The position numbers and the translations under genes were made by a program. Source: Lysobacteraceae bacterium (GTDB lineage Bacteria > Pseudomonadota > Gammaproteobacteria > Xanthomonadales > Xanthomonadaceae). Taken from it: 64,000 nucleotides of DNA. Below are positions 42,282-51,011 of this stretch, one piece after another (position 1 is the first letter of the stretch; every line of letters starts with the position of its first letter). The DNA lies in the NCBI GenBank assembly GCA_003241895.1, contig QBLY01000009.1, positions 1 to 64,000 of the forward strand. The letters run 5' to 3'. The notes beneath the pieces were generated by a model, which saw nothing but the letters and a program-made list of their open reading frames with translations, made no database searches and had not been told where the DNA came from.

Positions 42282-42404
42282 TCTGCTCCCCAGAGCCGCG
42301 CGGATGCGGCAACTGTACCCGAAAAATGGCCGCTGGCCAGCCTGTTGCAACACATTCTTATAGTAGGAAGGCGCTTGGGATAAAGTAAGCTTGGGGCTGG
42401 GAGC
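42282..42404. promoter_or_regulatory. Divergent promoter region, pilB and glycosyltransferase
   Basis: 123 bp between divergent starts, holding the likely promoters of the pilBCD-coaE operon (TACAGT on the - strand is a possible -10) and of the + strand glycosyltransferase (TATAGT or TAAAGT). No sigma-54 site was seen, unlike the main pilin gene. Confidence 0.35.
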
Positions 42405-43274
42405 ATGGAGGTGGCCGTGAGAGTAAGTGTGGTCTTGCCTGCGAAAAACGAAGCGGAGGGCCTGCGCAGGACACTGCCGGCCCTGAGGGCCTGCCTGCCC
42501 GACGCCGAGGTGATCGTGGTGGACGACGGCTCCACCGATGACACCGCGTCCGTGGCGGCCGGTTTGGGCGCCCGGGTCCTGAGTTCACCCTACTCCATGG
42601 GGAACGGCGCGGCCATCAAGCGCGGCGCCCGGGCGGCTACCGGGGAGCTGATTGTGTTCATGGACGCCGACGGACAGCATGACCCGGCGCTGATTGCCGA
42701 ACTGCTGGCGAAACTAGACGAAGGCTATGACATGGTCGTTGGCGCCCGAAACGGCAGCGGCCAGGCCAGTGTGGGCCGGGGCCTGGCCAACGGACTCTAC
42801 AACCGGCTGGCCAGCTGGATGACCGGGCACGCCATTCTTGACCTGACCTCGGGCTTCAGGGCGGTCAGGGCCGACAAGTTCCGCGAGTTCATCCACCTGC
42901 TTCCCAACGGTTTCAGTTACCCGACTACCAGCACCATGGCCTTCTTCCGCAGCGCCTACCCGGTGGCATACGTCCAAATCCGGGTCGACAAGCGCGTGGG
43001 AACGGCCAGCCATATCCGGCCACTGAAGGACGGGCTTCGCTTCCTGCTGATCATCTTCAAGATCGCGACGCTTTACTCTCCGCTGAAACTGTTCATCCCG
43101 GCGTCCGCAGTTTTCTTCGTTACCGGCGTCGGGTATTACGCGTATACGTTCACGACCATGGGTCGTTTCACAAACATGAGCACTTTGCTGTTCAGCGCGG
43201 GAGTGATCATTTTTCTGATAGGTTTGGTTTCCGAGCAAATAACATCGCTGACTTACAACCGTACTGGCGAATGA
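42405..43274 (+). CDS. Family 2 glycosyltransferase, polyprenyl-phosphate type
   Basis: A 289-residue GT2 enzyme of the dolichol/undecaprenyl-phosphate sugar transferase type. The GT-A domain contains VVLPAKNEAEGL, VIVVDDGSTDDT and the DxD-bearing MDADGQHDP; two membrane helices follow (about 226-247 and 260-280). Such enzymes load a single sugar onto a lipid carrier for use by periplasmic GT-C enzymes. GGGAG precedes ATG 42405. It overlaps the methyltransferase gene by 4 nt. Confidence 0.88.
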   Translation: MEVAVRVSVVLPAKNEAEGLRRTLPALRACLPDAEVIVVDDGSTDDTASVAAGLGARVLSSPYSMGNGAAIKRGARAATGELIVFMDADGQHDPALIAELLAKLDEGYDMVVGARNGSGQASVGRGLANGLYNRLASWMTGHAILDLTSGFRAVRADKFREFIHLLPNGFSYPTTSTMAFFRSAYPVAYVQIRVDKRVGTASHIRPLKDGLRFLLIIFKIATLYSPLKLFIPASAVFFVTGVGYYAYTFTTMGRFTNMSTLLFSAGVIIFLIGLVSEQITSLTYNRTGE

Positions 43275-43984
43275 AGTCACTCCGATCCTTGGCGAGAGTG
43301 CTGCGGCATACCCCGCTGCACCCGCAGTGGCTTCTTGGGCCAAAACTCCCACCCGGGGGATTGGGAGATCTTTCGGGGCGAGTATTGGATGTGGGCTCCG
43401 GCGACGGCTGGATTTGGCCGCACCTGCCTAAGCATATTGACTATGTCTCGCTCGACTACCCTGCCACGGGAAAGGCCTTGTATGGGGCTAGGCCGGCAGT
43501 ATTTGCGGATGCCGCAGCCCTTCCTTTTCAAGCAGACGCTTTCGAGGCGGTGATCTGTCTCGAGGTCCTCGAGCATGTGAAGGATCCAGGTTTGGTGCTG
43601 TCCGAAGTTGCTCGCGTGCTGAAACCGGGAGGGTGCGCGTGGTTTTCAACGCCATTCCTTTATCCCATACATGACGCGCCGCATGACTTCACGCGTTTTA
43701 CTGAGCACGGCTGGCGCTTCCAGGCCAAAGCACACGGGCTCGATGTGACAGCTGTCCGGAAATCGAACCATGCGATTGCTGCTGCCGCGGTTCTTTGGTG
43801 CTTGGCTATCTCCAGTGCGCCATTGAACCGGGTAGGGCCAAGGGCCTGGTTGGCTGCTGCCCTAGCGATTCTTACCGTTCCCTCCATCAACATTTTTGCC
43901 TGGGTGCTCTGCCACGTTGTTCCAGACTGGAAAGCCATGGCTTCCGGATACGCTGTGCAGTTAAGAAAGCCTCAGCGATGCTGA
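43271..43984 (+). CDS. Class I SAM-dependent methyltransferase
   Basis: A 237-residue methyltransferase with motif I VLDVGSGDGW, the acidic FADAAALPFQ segment and EVLEHVKDPGLVL. Two hydrophobic stretches near the C-terminus (about 158-175 and 192-213) suggest membrane association. Coupled to the preceding GT2 by ATGA, so a role in modifying the same lipid-linked sugar is plausible. Its 3' end overlaps the convergent gene by 13 bp. The substrate is unknown. Confidence 0.82.
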   Translation: MKSLRSLARVLRHTPLHPQWLLGPKLPPGGLGDLSGRVLDVGSGDGWIWPHLPKHIDYVSLDYPATGKALYGARPAVFADAAALPFQADAFEAVICLEVLEHVKDPGLVLSEVARVLKPGGCAWFSTPFLYPIHDAPHDFTRFTEHGWRFQAKAHGLDVTAVRKSNHAIAAAAVLWCLAISSAPLNRVGPRAWLAAALAILTVPSINIFAWVLCHVVPDWKAMASGYAVQLRKPQRC

Positions 43985-44934
43985 TCACGCGCTTCGTCGT
44001 CGCGTGCTCCTGATGCCAGCAACGCTAACCCGCCGAATACAACGTCCGTGGCAACTGTCCAAAGCCTCATGGCGATCGAGAGAATGATTGCATTGCCCAC
44101 GCCAACTTGCGAAGCCAGCAGGCTGACGATAACCGCCTCGCGGACACCAATTCCAGCCGGCGCGAACACCGCTACGAACCCTATGAGCATTCCAGAGGTG
44201 TTCGCGAAGACGAGCAACGCTACTGTTTCCGCGCTAGTCGAAAGTGGCGTCGGACTCAAGGAAAGATAGATGGCTATGAACACCAACCCATGCAAAACCC
44301 AGGCTGCGGAATAGCGAATTGTCAGTGCAGCGTAGGTTTTCCTGTCTATCTGGATTCGCTGTGGCTGCCTATCAACCTCAGAAAAGCGAGAAGTCAGCCG
44401 TGAAACGCCGCTTAGGGCGAAACCGACCAGGCGATGGCCGAATGCCATGCTGCCGATGGCTGCTGCTACAACACAGACGCCTATCCATGCCGGGAACGCT
44501 GCGAAACTGAATATCGCCGATACAATAGCGGCGGAGTGAAGAACGATCACTTGCTCAAGGGCCGCAGTGTCCACTGCTGCGTCAGTTTCGATACCTTGGG
44601 CGGCCATCTTGGCGCCTCTGGCGACAAGGCCCCACACCTTGCCTGGAAGATATTTTCCAAGGGAGAGGAGGGCCAAGTGATGCAACGCCGACATCAGTCT
44701 TGTCTTCCTGCCAAGCCGATGGGCAAGAATCCTTTGCCAGCCACCCGCCAGCAATATCCAAGTGGCTGCCTGGAGCGCCAGCGCAAGCACCAGGAACACG
44801 GGTTGGCGGATCGACGGGAGTTCGCTGGTCGCTAGCAGTTTTTCCGCATAGACAACCAAAAAGACGCCGCAACCGGTCAGAAAGAAAAAGAACCAGAATC
44901 TACGTAATTTCCAAACACCGCCGGCAGTTTTCAT
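43972..44934 (-). CDS. UPF0104/LPG-synthase-TM family membrane protein
   Basis: A 320-residue polytopic protein with about eight hydrophobic helices, of the family that includes the flippase domain of MprF and the AglD-type archaeal proteins. The mid-protein LGKYLPGKVWGLVARG and the PAGIGVREAVIVSLL segments are typical. Members move or modify lipid-linked sugars and phospholipids. It overlaps the upstream methyltransferase by ATGA. Function within this cluster is inferred only. Confidence 0.75.
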   Translation of the reverse strand: MKTAGGVWKLRRFWFFFFLTGCGVFLVVYAEKLLATSELPSIRQPVFLVLALALQAATWILLAGGWQRILAHRLGRKTRLMSALHHLALLSLGKYLPGKVWGLVARGAKMAAQGIETDAAVDTAALEQVIVLHSAAIVSAIFSFAAFPAWIGVCVVAAAIGSMAFGHRLVGFALSGVSRLTSRFSEVDRQPQRIQIDRKTYAALTIRYSAAWVLHGLVFIAIYLSLSPTPLSTSAETVALLVFANTSGMLIGFVAVFAPAGIGVREAVIVSLLASQVGVGNAIILSIAMRLWTVATDVVFGGLALLASGARDDEARDQHR

Positions 44935-45890
44935 TCTGACGCCGTGCCGCTTATGCCGTGGCTCATTGGTGGACGCCGGAACCGGAAGAAAATATGCGAT
45001 GGCTTGCGCAACCTGCCCAGATGGAGAATTCCTGCGGCGATGGGTGCCAAGGCCAACATTAAGCGGTAAAAAAGTGACCGGAAAAGTCTTTTCTCTCCAG
45101 CAATACTTCTCGACAGGATGACCTTCAGCTTGGCAGTAAGCTCAACGTAAGTGACCGATTCGGTCTCGACAATCTCGGCTTCGATGAAGCCTGCCAAGCC
45201 GATCATCCTGCCGAGGGTCGAAGGCGAAAACCACAGAAAATGGTGTGGCGGAAAATCACCATCGCCGAAGCGTCGGTCAAGCGTCGCAAGGAATCGGTTC
45301 CGATTCGGGACACTGCCTGCAACCCAGCCTCCCGGGCGCACCAGACTGCGAATGTCGGAAAGAAACTGCAACGGGTCAGTCTGGTGTTCAAGAACTTCGA
45401 AGAACGTCACCAAGTCAAACGACCTGCCACCAGTACGGGACTCGATCGCAAAAGGCTCGAGTGTGGTAACCGAGCATGTCCCGGCGCCACACCGTTCATT
45501 CGCAACGTGAACGCTCTCGGCATCTAAATCAATGCCGGTAACGGATACTCCCGTCAACTGCAGTCTTTTCAAGACAGCACCGTCGCCACAGCCAATATCC
45601 ACAGCGGATTCCACATCCCGAGGCAACTGATCAAACAGTGGCTCCGCCCAGCGAGGAAAAGAGCGTCTCCCCGAGTGGTAATCTTCGTACGCTTCGAAGC
45701 CGTGATCGGTGTAAATGGTGAGGTCGACCTTTCGCGGGGTCCAGTGCTCAAGCAGGCAGTTACGGCAATGGTGCAGGAGATAGCGAACGCTGTTGTGAGG
45801 TGAAACATGCGACGCGCCTCGCAATGTCTCCCCATGGCAAAAGGGGCAAAGAAACCGATCCGCTGAATCCGGAGACTTGTCACTATTCAT
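44931..45890 (-). CDS. Class I methyltransferase with N-terminal zinc ribbon
   Basis: A 319-residue protein. Residues about 15-50 hold a CPFC...CRNC pair, a zinc-ribbon feature of some sugar C-methyltransferases and methyltransferase-12 relatives. The SAM domain follows with AVDIGCGDGAVLKRL, VTGIDLDAES and FEVLEHQTDPLQFL, then a C-terminal hydrophobic region (about 280-298). It precedes the flippase-like gene in a four-gene - strand unit. The substrate is unknown; glycan or lipid modification is likely from context. Confidence 0.8.
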   Translation of the reverse strand: MNSDKSPDSADRFLCPFCHGETLRGASHVSPHNSVRYLLHHCRNCLLEHWTPRKVDLTIYTDHGFEAYEDYHSGRRSFPRWAEPLFDQLPRDVESAVDIGCGDGAVLKRLQLTGVSVTGIDLDAESVHVANERCGAGTCSVTTLEPFAIESRTGGRSFDLVTFFEVLEHQTDPLQFLSDIRSLVRPGGWVAGSVPNRNRFLATLDRRFGDGDFPPHHFLWFSPSTLGRMIGLAGFIEAEIVETESVTYVELTAKLKVILSRSIAGEKRLFRSLFYRLMLALAPIAAGILHLGRLRKPSHIFFRFRRPPMSHGISGTASE

Positions 45891-46037
45891 TTTTTAGATC
45901 CTGGGCGTTTAAGAAGACTCAGGTTAGTGTGTGCCCAAGCGAGGCGCGTCAGTCTGGGCTAATTACATCCTCGCCTCTGCACAGCAGACTGTTGGATGCG
46001 CAAAATAATGACCGGCCCGAAGGAAGATTGTGCGCGG

Positions 46038-46928
46038 CTAAGGCCGTGCGTTCTCCTTGTGCCAAGCCCAAGCCCGCTCCAGCCCTTCGTGAAGCGGGGT
46101 CGTGGCCCGCCATCCGTACTTCGCTGCGGCATGGAGCGAGTTCGGGACGATGCGTCTGGCGTCCAGCTGACGCGCTGGTTGAAAGCTGACATCGAGTTCT
46201 TTCCTTGTGACATTCCGAATTGCTTCTACAAGCTGCAGCAGCGAATGCCCCGATCCGGATGAGGCATTGACGACGTCGTATTTCTTGGCCGGATCCGCGC
46301 AGATCACTCGCGTTAGAAGGTCCGACAGGTCGTCCACATATAGATAGTCGCGTATGTTGCAACCGTCACCCCAGAGATTTAGCGGTTGCCCGTCGAGGCA
46401 ACGCTCAAAAGCGGTCGGGATGATTCCGAATCCGGGACGCGAACGTTGCCCAGGGCCGTAGACGTTCGAGGGGCGGACCGAAACGACGGGGTTGCCAAAC
46501 TGCAGGCAAAGAGAATGTAGGAAGTGCTCTGCAGCCACTTTGCCCGCGCCGTGGTAGGTTCGCGGCCTCACAGGATCGAGTTCGGTAGCTTCCCGATCCA
46601 GAAGTTCACCGTAAAGCGTTCCGCTTGAGGACAGATAGATCACGCCGCAATGGGGTGCCTGCTGTAGCGCCTGGACCAAGCACAGCGTGGTTCTCAGGTT
46701 GTCATCAAGCTCGTGAAGCGGGTCCGTAGCGCTGCTTGAAGGCGTAGAGGCAGAAGCCGCGTGGACTACCCAGTCGTTGCTGGCCACTATTTCCGCAAAG
46801 TCTTCCGGCTTGTTTGGGGCTAGCGGCCGGATGCCCATAGTGACTCCGTGCCCGCCGGCGCGAAGGCGGGCAACCAAGTTGCTCCCAATGAACCCTTCGC
46901 CTCCCAATACGTGCGCGGACTTGGTCAT
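46038..46928 (-). CDS. NAD-dependent sugar epimerase/dehydratase
   Basis: A 296-residue extended short-chain dehydrogenase acting on nucleotide sugars. NAD loop GGEGFIGSNL, serine of YLSSSGTLYGE and the C-terminal GDGCNIRDYLYVDDLSDL typical of UDP-sugar 4-epimerases. The active-site motif is TYHGAGKVAAEHF: the Y is followed by four, not three, residues before K, so a histidine stands at the usual tyrosine position. The start ATG 46928 overlaps the upstream glycosyltransferase stop by 4 nt. Confidence 0.85.
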   Translation of the reverse strand: MTKSAHVLGGEGFIGSNLVARLRAGGHGVTMGIRPLAPNKPEDFAEIVASNDWVVHAASASTPSSSATDPLHELDDNLRTTLCLVQALQQAPHCGVIYLSSSGTLYGELLDREATELDPVRPRTYHGAGKVAAEHFLHSLCLQFGNPVVSVRPSNVYGPGQRSRPGFGIIPTAFERCLDGQPLNLWGDGCNIRDYLYVDDLSDLLTRVICADPAKKYDVVNASSGSGHSLLQLVEAIRNVTRKELDVSFQPARQLDARRIVPNSLHAAAKYGWRATTPLHEGLERAWAWHKENARP

Positions 46929-48049
46929 ACCGTCAGCAGTCTCCGATAGATTGCAGCATACCGAGCCGCACATGTGTCCCACGTGCCGAAGTTCTGCATC
47001 GCAAAGGCTCTTCCTGCGGCGCTAAAACGGACTCCGGATTCCGGTTGTTCAATCTCTTCAAGCGCCAGCCCGAATTCATCTTGGCTTTTACACACTATGC
47101 CAGCGCCAGATGGCTCAAGAAGGCTGCAGTGCGCAGGGAGCGCCGAGGCAACGATGGGCAGGCCGGCGGCCATCGCCTCCAGCATCACCTGGGGGCGGCC
47201 TTCGGGGTGCCGGCTAAGTGAAACTAGGCCAGTGGCAGAAGGGAACCATTTGGCCAGCAAGTCGGATTGACTTACTGGGCCATGGTACGACAGCCATTCT
47301 GGAAGATGGATCGACTCCTGCATCGGTCCAAAAAGATGCAACCGGCGTTGATTGCGTTTGAAGTAACGCTCCCCCCAAACAAGCAGATCCCCGATCTTGC
47401 CGGTCGTGATGCGCGATATGCAGAGCCATTGCTCGGGCTTCTCTGGCCGCCGGACCAGGCTGTAGTACGCCTCATCGATACCGAATGGTACGCAGTGGAT
47501 TTCCGCAATATCGCCGAAAGCTGCTCGCAGGTCAGGCACCATCCATTCGGCGTTGGGACAAATGACAGTACGGCGCGCTGAGAAGACCCGCCGCAGCAGT
47601 CTCCTCATTCCCGGCAGACGTAAGAGCCGAAAGTCAGTACCTAGGACGGTAACCAGCAAGGGGCGTTGGTCCTTGGGAATAGGGAGAGCAACCTGCAGCC
47701 AGTTGGCGTGGACCACGTCGGCTTCTTTCTCCCTCCGATACAGCGCGTGCAGCCGGATAAGCAGTTGGAGGGGTCGAAGAACTGCATTAAGGCTACCGGT
47801 TCGAACAGCATGCGCGATGCCGCCCGCTTTTAGCATGTCGGATAGCCATGCCTCATCTTCAGGGCTGGCGGCACACTCGATATTTTCCGGATATTGCCCT
47901 GGGGGGCACCAGGTTTTGAGGCGCAAGTCCCGGCGTCTTGCAAGCGCGAATGTCATCTGCCTTATGAAAAGCCCTCGCCAGTCCGCAGCATCCGCCGGAA
48001 AGGATGTGCTTGCCATGAGCACTTTCATCGGAGGGAAGTTGGCGTCCAT
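46925..48049 (-). CDS. Family 4 glycosyltransferase
   Basis: A 374-residue GT-B enzyme. The N-terminal half starts with VLMASTSFPADAADWRG; the C-terminal donor site has HPEGRPQVMLEAMAAGLP, the GT4 glutamate motif. It should transfer a sugar from a nucleotide donor to a lipid-linked glycan or other acceptor. The start is 48049 or, better matching relatives, ATG 48028. First intact gene of the - strand glycan operon; an aminotransferase fragment lies just upstream. Confidence 0.85.
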   Translation of the reverse strand: MDANFPPMKVLMASTSFPADAADWRGLFIRQMTFALARRRDLRLKTWCPPGQYPENIECAASPEDEAWLSDMLKAGGIAHAVRTGSLNAVLRPLQLLIRLHALYRREKEADVVHANWLQVALPIPKDQRPLLVTVLGTDFRLLRLPGMRRLLRRVFSARRTVICPNAEWMVPDLRAAFGDIAEIHCVPFGIDEAYYSLVRRPEKPEQWLCISRITTGKIGDLLVWGERYFKRNQRRLHLFGPMQESIHLPEWLSYHGPVSQSDLLAKWFPSATGLVSLSRHPEGRPQVMLEAMAAGLPIVASALPAHCSLLEPSGAGIVCKSQDEFGLALEEIEQPESGVRFSAAGRAFAMQNFGTWDTCAARYAAIYRRLLTV

Positions 48050-48112
48050 TGGTCTGTCGATTTTCGCTGGCGTGGGCGAGGTATAGATTATCCTTAAACG
48101 CTTCGTACGGAG

Positions 48113-48304
48113 CTAGTGGGATCCAGTGGACATGAACTCGAGTTCGAGCGCGCGAATGGCAGTCTCTAGTGCAATGGCTCCGTAGCACGTTGCTACGCAG
48201 TGACGCACGCCGAGATGGTGTGCAATTCGTTGTTTGAAGGCTTCGACCAATGACCCGCTGTTAGTCATCCAGTTGCGATCCAGGATGCCGTGGATCTGCT
48301 TCAT
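48113..48304 (-). pseudogene. Remnant of a DegT/DnrJ/EryC1-type aminotransferase
   Basis: 63 residues matching only the N-terminus of PLP-dependent nucleotide-sugar aminotransferases: RNWMTNSGSLVEAF, then HHLGVRHCVATCYGAIALE. Full-length family members have about 370 residues; here the frame ends soon after RALEL, and the next gene begins 63 bp later, leaving no room for the PLP lysine region. It is best read as a deletion remnant. It shows that the cluster once made an aminosugar. Confidence 0.7.
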
Positions 48305-48570
48305 TCACTCATCCCTCTTACCGATATTGGGATTGCTGATACGAGTTGGAGCCCATCCAATCGGATACGAAGCCGATGAGTCGACCAAAAGCGACTCTCT
48401 TGGCGTGCTAGATCTCCTTCGCCAGCACGTGCCTTGCGATTTCGCCCGCCCAAAGATTCAGATCAGTTAAAAAAAGAAGCGGTATTGACGTGAAAGGCAG
48501 CGCGCTATCCAGACAGGTATGGATCGGCACGTGGCCGGCACCCAGCGGCTGAGCCGCGCCGCCGCCCGCC
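48305..48570. other. Non-coding gap downstream of the minor pilin
   Basis: 266 bp between the aminotransferase remnant and the pilin gene, with no recognisable gene, repeat or good terminator. A GCGGCT/AGCCGC hairpin just after the pilin stop lacks a T-run. Base composition is less GC-rich than the flanks. Confidence 0.4.
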
Positions 48571-48990
48571 TTAGCGGCAACTGCTAGGCAGGTATCTTGC
48601 GTCGTGACCGCTGCAGACCCAAGATAAACTACCTCCTTGTTCGATCGGTGCAAGCATAAGGGTCTGGCCTGCGATCTTTGCGTTGGCACTGCCGGAAAAG
48701 AGCACATCGATGCCGCCGGTACCTGTGACCGTGACCGAGCGCACGTAACGACCGTTGATCGAAGTCGGCCCTGCCAAGCCTGCGTCAACATTGTCAACTG
48801 GGAACTGGTTGTTTTCGGCGTGGTAGATAGTGATAGCGGTCTTGGCGCCGGTTGCGAGACCCAATCCTTCCGCCACTTGCGCGCGTGCAACCGAATCCTG
48901 ATAGGCGAACAGTGAAATGGCTGCCAAAATGGCGATGATGGCCACCACTATCATTAGTTCAATCAGGGTGAAGCCTCGGGTACGTTTCAT
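48571..48990 (-). CDS. Type IV pilin, divergent second copy
   Basis: A 139-residue type IVa pilin-like protein. Short leader MKRTRG, PilD cleavage before F7 ([18 protein letters not shown]), hydrophobic helix, and a C-terminal disulfide pair (CSGHDARYLPSSC). E of position +5 is kept. Compared with the main pilin at 51012 the helix end is changed (SLFAYQDS for ALPAYQDY) and the globular part is different. Start at 48990 is set by the leader; GGGGG lies upstream. No sigma-54 site precedes it. Confidence 0.9.
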   Translation of the reverse strand: MKRTRGFTLIELMIVVAIIAILAAISLFAYQDSVARAQVAEGLGLATGAKTAITIYHAENNQFPVDNVDAGLAGPTSINGRYVRSVTVTGTGGIDVLFSGSANAKIAGQTLMLAPIEQGGSLSWVCSGHDARYLPSSCR

Positions 48991-49055
48991 GCAAAGCCCC
49001 CGCCTTCCGGCGCAAACGGTGATTATGCGATACCCCAGGGACATGCTTGGGGGCG

Positions 49056-50942
49056 CTACTTGAGTGCCTCAATCTCCGCCAGTTCGGCGTCCAGCTGGCC
49101 ATTGGAATTTGCAGCTCGTAGCCAAGCCAGTTCGCGCTCAACCTCTTGAGAACTATGCAAGTTTGATGCCAACAACTGTTTGACCAGTCCGGCCCGTGAA
49201 ATGGCGTTTTCCGGCTCCAATCGTATCGCGTCCCGCATCAAGGCTACTGCGAGCTCTTGGTCCTGCATTACGTTGTAGGCAAAGTTGGAGTACTGGATCC
49301 GAGACACCACCGAACCTGGGTTATCAGAGACGACCTGCAGCAAGGTTTTTTGAAGCTCAACGTCCTTGTACCGACATTGTGAGCGTACGCGACATTCCAC
49401 CAGTGAGTGAAGCAAGGCTTCCTGTTCCACGGTGACTCCCTTTCCTGCAAGCTTCCGACGCAGCTGCTGCCATAGGGCTGGCGGGACCGGTTTGCCGGCA
49501 CGGGCAAGCATGAATATCTGTCCCTGCTCGCCCAGCCCGGATCCATAGGGCAGCGCCGCCGCATGGCCGAACTCTTCGAATGCGAGGCCCCATAGGGGTT
49601 GGTTGGAATCGCCACCGCTCATCTGCATCCATTGCGTCCCGAGGGCGTAGCTGGCTCTTATGGAATCCGGATTTCGCGAGGCGAGGCTCATGTCCAATCC
49701 CAGTGGTGTGGCCCATGTGAGGCTCTGCAAAAACGTCAGTCCCCCCAGAGTTACTACCGGAAGCAGAATTAGGAGTCGGCGGGTAGCGGGCTCCCATTCG
49801 CGGACGGATCCGGCGAAGAGTCCACTGATCGTCAACAGTACGCCGAATAGGGCCAGGTAATTCCGGTGTTCGAAGGCAAGCTCCAGCGGCACAATATTGC
49901 TCGTAAGAAAATGCGAGGCCAGGAACCAGCCGATACCAAGGGCCAGCAGGGGGCGGCGATTTCGGGCCGCGATAGCGCAAACAGCCAACGCAGCTATCAG
50001 CAGTAATGACCACAGGGTGCTCAATGGGTGCAACAGCCCCGTGGAGGCGCGGACTTGGTCGTAATAGAAAAGAAGGCGGTCAGGTGCCGGCCACAGGATC
50101 TGGCCGAGGTACATGCAGAGAATGCGCGGCTGCGTAATCAGGCGCTCGTAAAGCGTGAAATCCCTGGAGCCGTAAGCACCGGCATGCAGGTAGGGCGGAA
50201 GAACGACAAACAGGTACACGAAAGCGCCGGATAGGAGTAGCAGCAGGTAAGACGTCTTCCAGCCACGGGAAGCGGTTCCGCCGTGCGTCCTGAATCGAAA
50301 CAGGGTCACTTCGATCAAACCGGCGTACAGAGGCACCAGCAGGGCTGACTCTTTGAAGCCGAGACCAAGGAGGGTAGCCGCAGCTGCGCCAGCAAGCCAT
50401 GGCCACGCGCGGGTTCCGGCACACTGCCGTTCGCGAGCCACGAAATAGAACAGCAGGGCCAACAGCGTGAAGCCCTGCGAGCCGATTTCCATGCGCTGCA
50501 CAACGTACAGCACAGTCGAAACTTGCATCGGGTGCAGTAGCCACGCAGCTGCGATTGCCCAAGCGACGAAATCGCCAGGGGCTGGGCCAAAGGATCGCGC
50601 TTTTGCGAAGATCCGGCGACAAAGCAACAGCATCAAGATGCCATTCCCGGCGTGCATCAATACGTTGGTAAGTTTCATCGGCCACGGATCGAGGCCTGTA
50701 AACAGATGGTTGGCAGCGAAACTGAGCAGGGCGAGGCCTCGTCCGCCCTCGCTGGCAATGCCTTGCGATGCTGCGCGGCGCCACTGTGACCATTCGGAGG
50801 ACGTGACCTTCCAGTCAGGATCGAAAACGAGATTAGGGAAGTCATCGAACAGAAAGCCGCCAGCAAGGCCCGGCCAGTAGATAGCTACGGCGAGCAGTAC
50901 AAGCGAGGCATAAGCAGCGACGTGGTGACTAGTGGTCTTCAT
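49056..50942 (-). CDS. GT-C-like membrane glycosyltransferase with C-terminal TPR-like region
   Basis: A 628-residue protein with about ten to twelve membrane helices (to about residue 405) followed by a soluble helical region. The first periplasmic loop has GGFLFDDFPNLV, the acidic pair that binds polyprenyl-phosphate sugars in GT-C enzymes and TMTC-like proteins. The C-terminal third (about 500-620) reads as tetratricopeptide-like helices. Placed between two pilin genes it is a good candidate for a pilin glycosyltransferase analogous to TfpW. ATG 50942 follows directly after the pilin terminator; TTG 50954 is the other option. Confidence 0.75.
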   Translation of the reverse strand: MKTTSHHVAAYASLVLLAVAIYWPGLAGGFLFDDFPNLVFDPDWKVTSSEWSQWRRAASQGIASEGGRGLALLSFAANHLFTGLDPWPMKLTNVLMHAGNGILMLLLCRRIFAKARSFGPAPGDFVAWAIAAAWLLHPMQVSTVLYVVQRMEIGSQGFTLLALLFYFVARERQCAGTRAWPWLAGAAAATLLGLGFKESALLVPLYAGLIEVTLFRFRTHGGTASRGWKTSYLLLLLSGAFVYLFVVLPPYLHAGAYGSRDFTLYERLITQPRILCMYLGQILWPAPDRLLFYYDQVRASTGLLHPLSTLWSLLLIAALAVCAIAARNRRPLLALGIGWFLASHFLTSNIVPLELAFEHRNYLALFGVLLTISGLFAGSVREWEPATRRLLILLPVVTLGGLTFLQSLTWATPLGLDMSLASRNPDSIRASYALGTQWMQMSGGDSNQPLWGLAFEEFGHAAALPYGSGLGEQGQIFMLARAGKPVPPALWQQLRRKLAGKGVTVEQEALLHSLVECRVRSQCRYKDVELQKTLLQVVSDNPGSVVSRIQYSNFAYNVMQDQELAVALMRDAIRLEPENAISRAGLVKQLLASNLHSSQEVERELAWLRAANSNGQLDAELAEIEALK

Positions 50943-50952
50943 GGCCTCGGAC

Positions 50953-50981
50953 AAAAAAACAGGGCCGATAAGCGGCCCTGT
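50953..50981 (-). terminator. Rho-independent terminator of the main pilin gene
   Basis: On the - strand ACAGGGCCG pairs perfectly with CGGCCCTGT (9 bp, 5-nt loop) and is followed by seven Ts counting the last stem position. It lies 31 bp after the pilin stop and 11 bp before the start of the next gene. Confidence 0.88.
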
Positions 50982-51011
50982 TCAATACAACTGCATAAGC
51001 TTTGGAGTCAG

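Noticed and set aside
44048-45527. Several + strand open frames in the lower-GC block
   Set aside because: They are antisense to the flippase-like and methyltransferase genes, which carry clear motifs and 4-nt coupling.
48408-48890. A - strand frame of 160 residues overlapping the minor pilin
   Set aside because: It is an out-of-frame shadow of the pilin coding sequence with no leader or domain.
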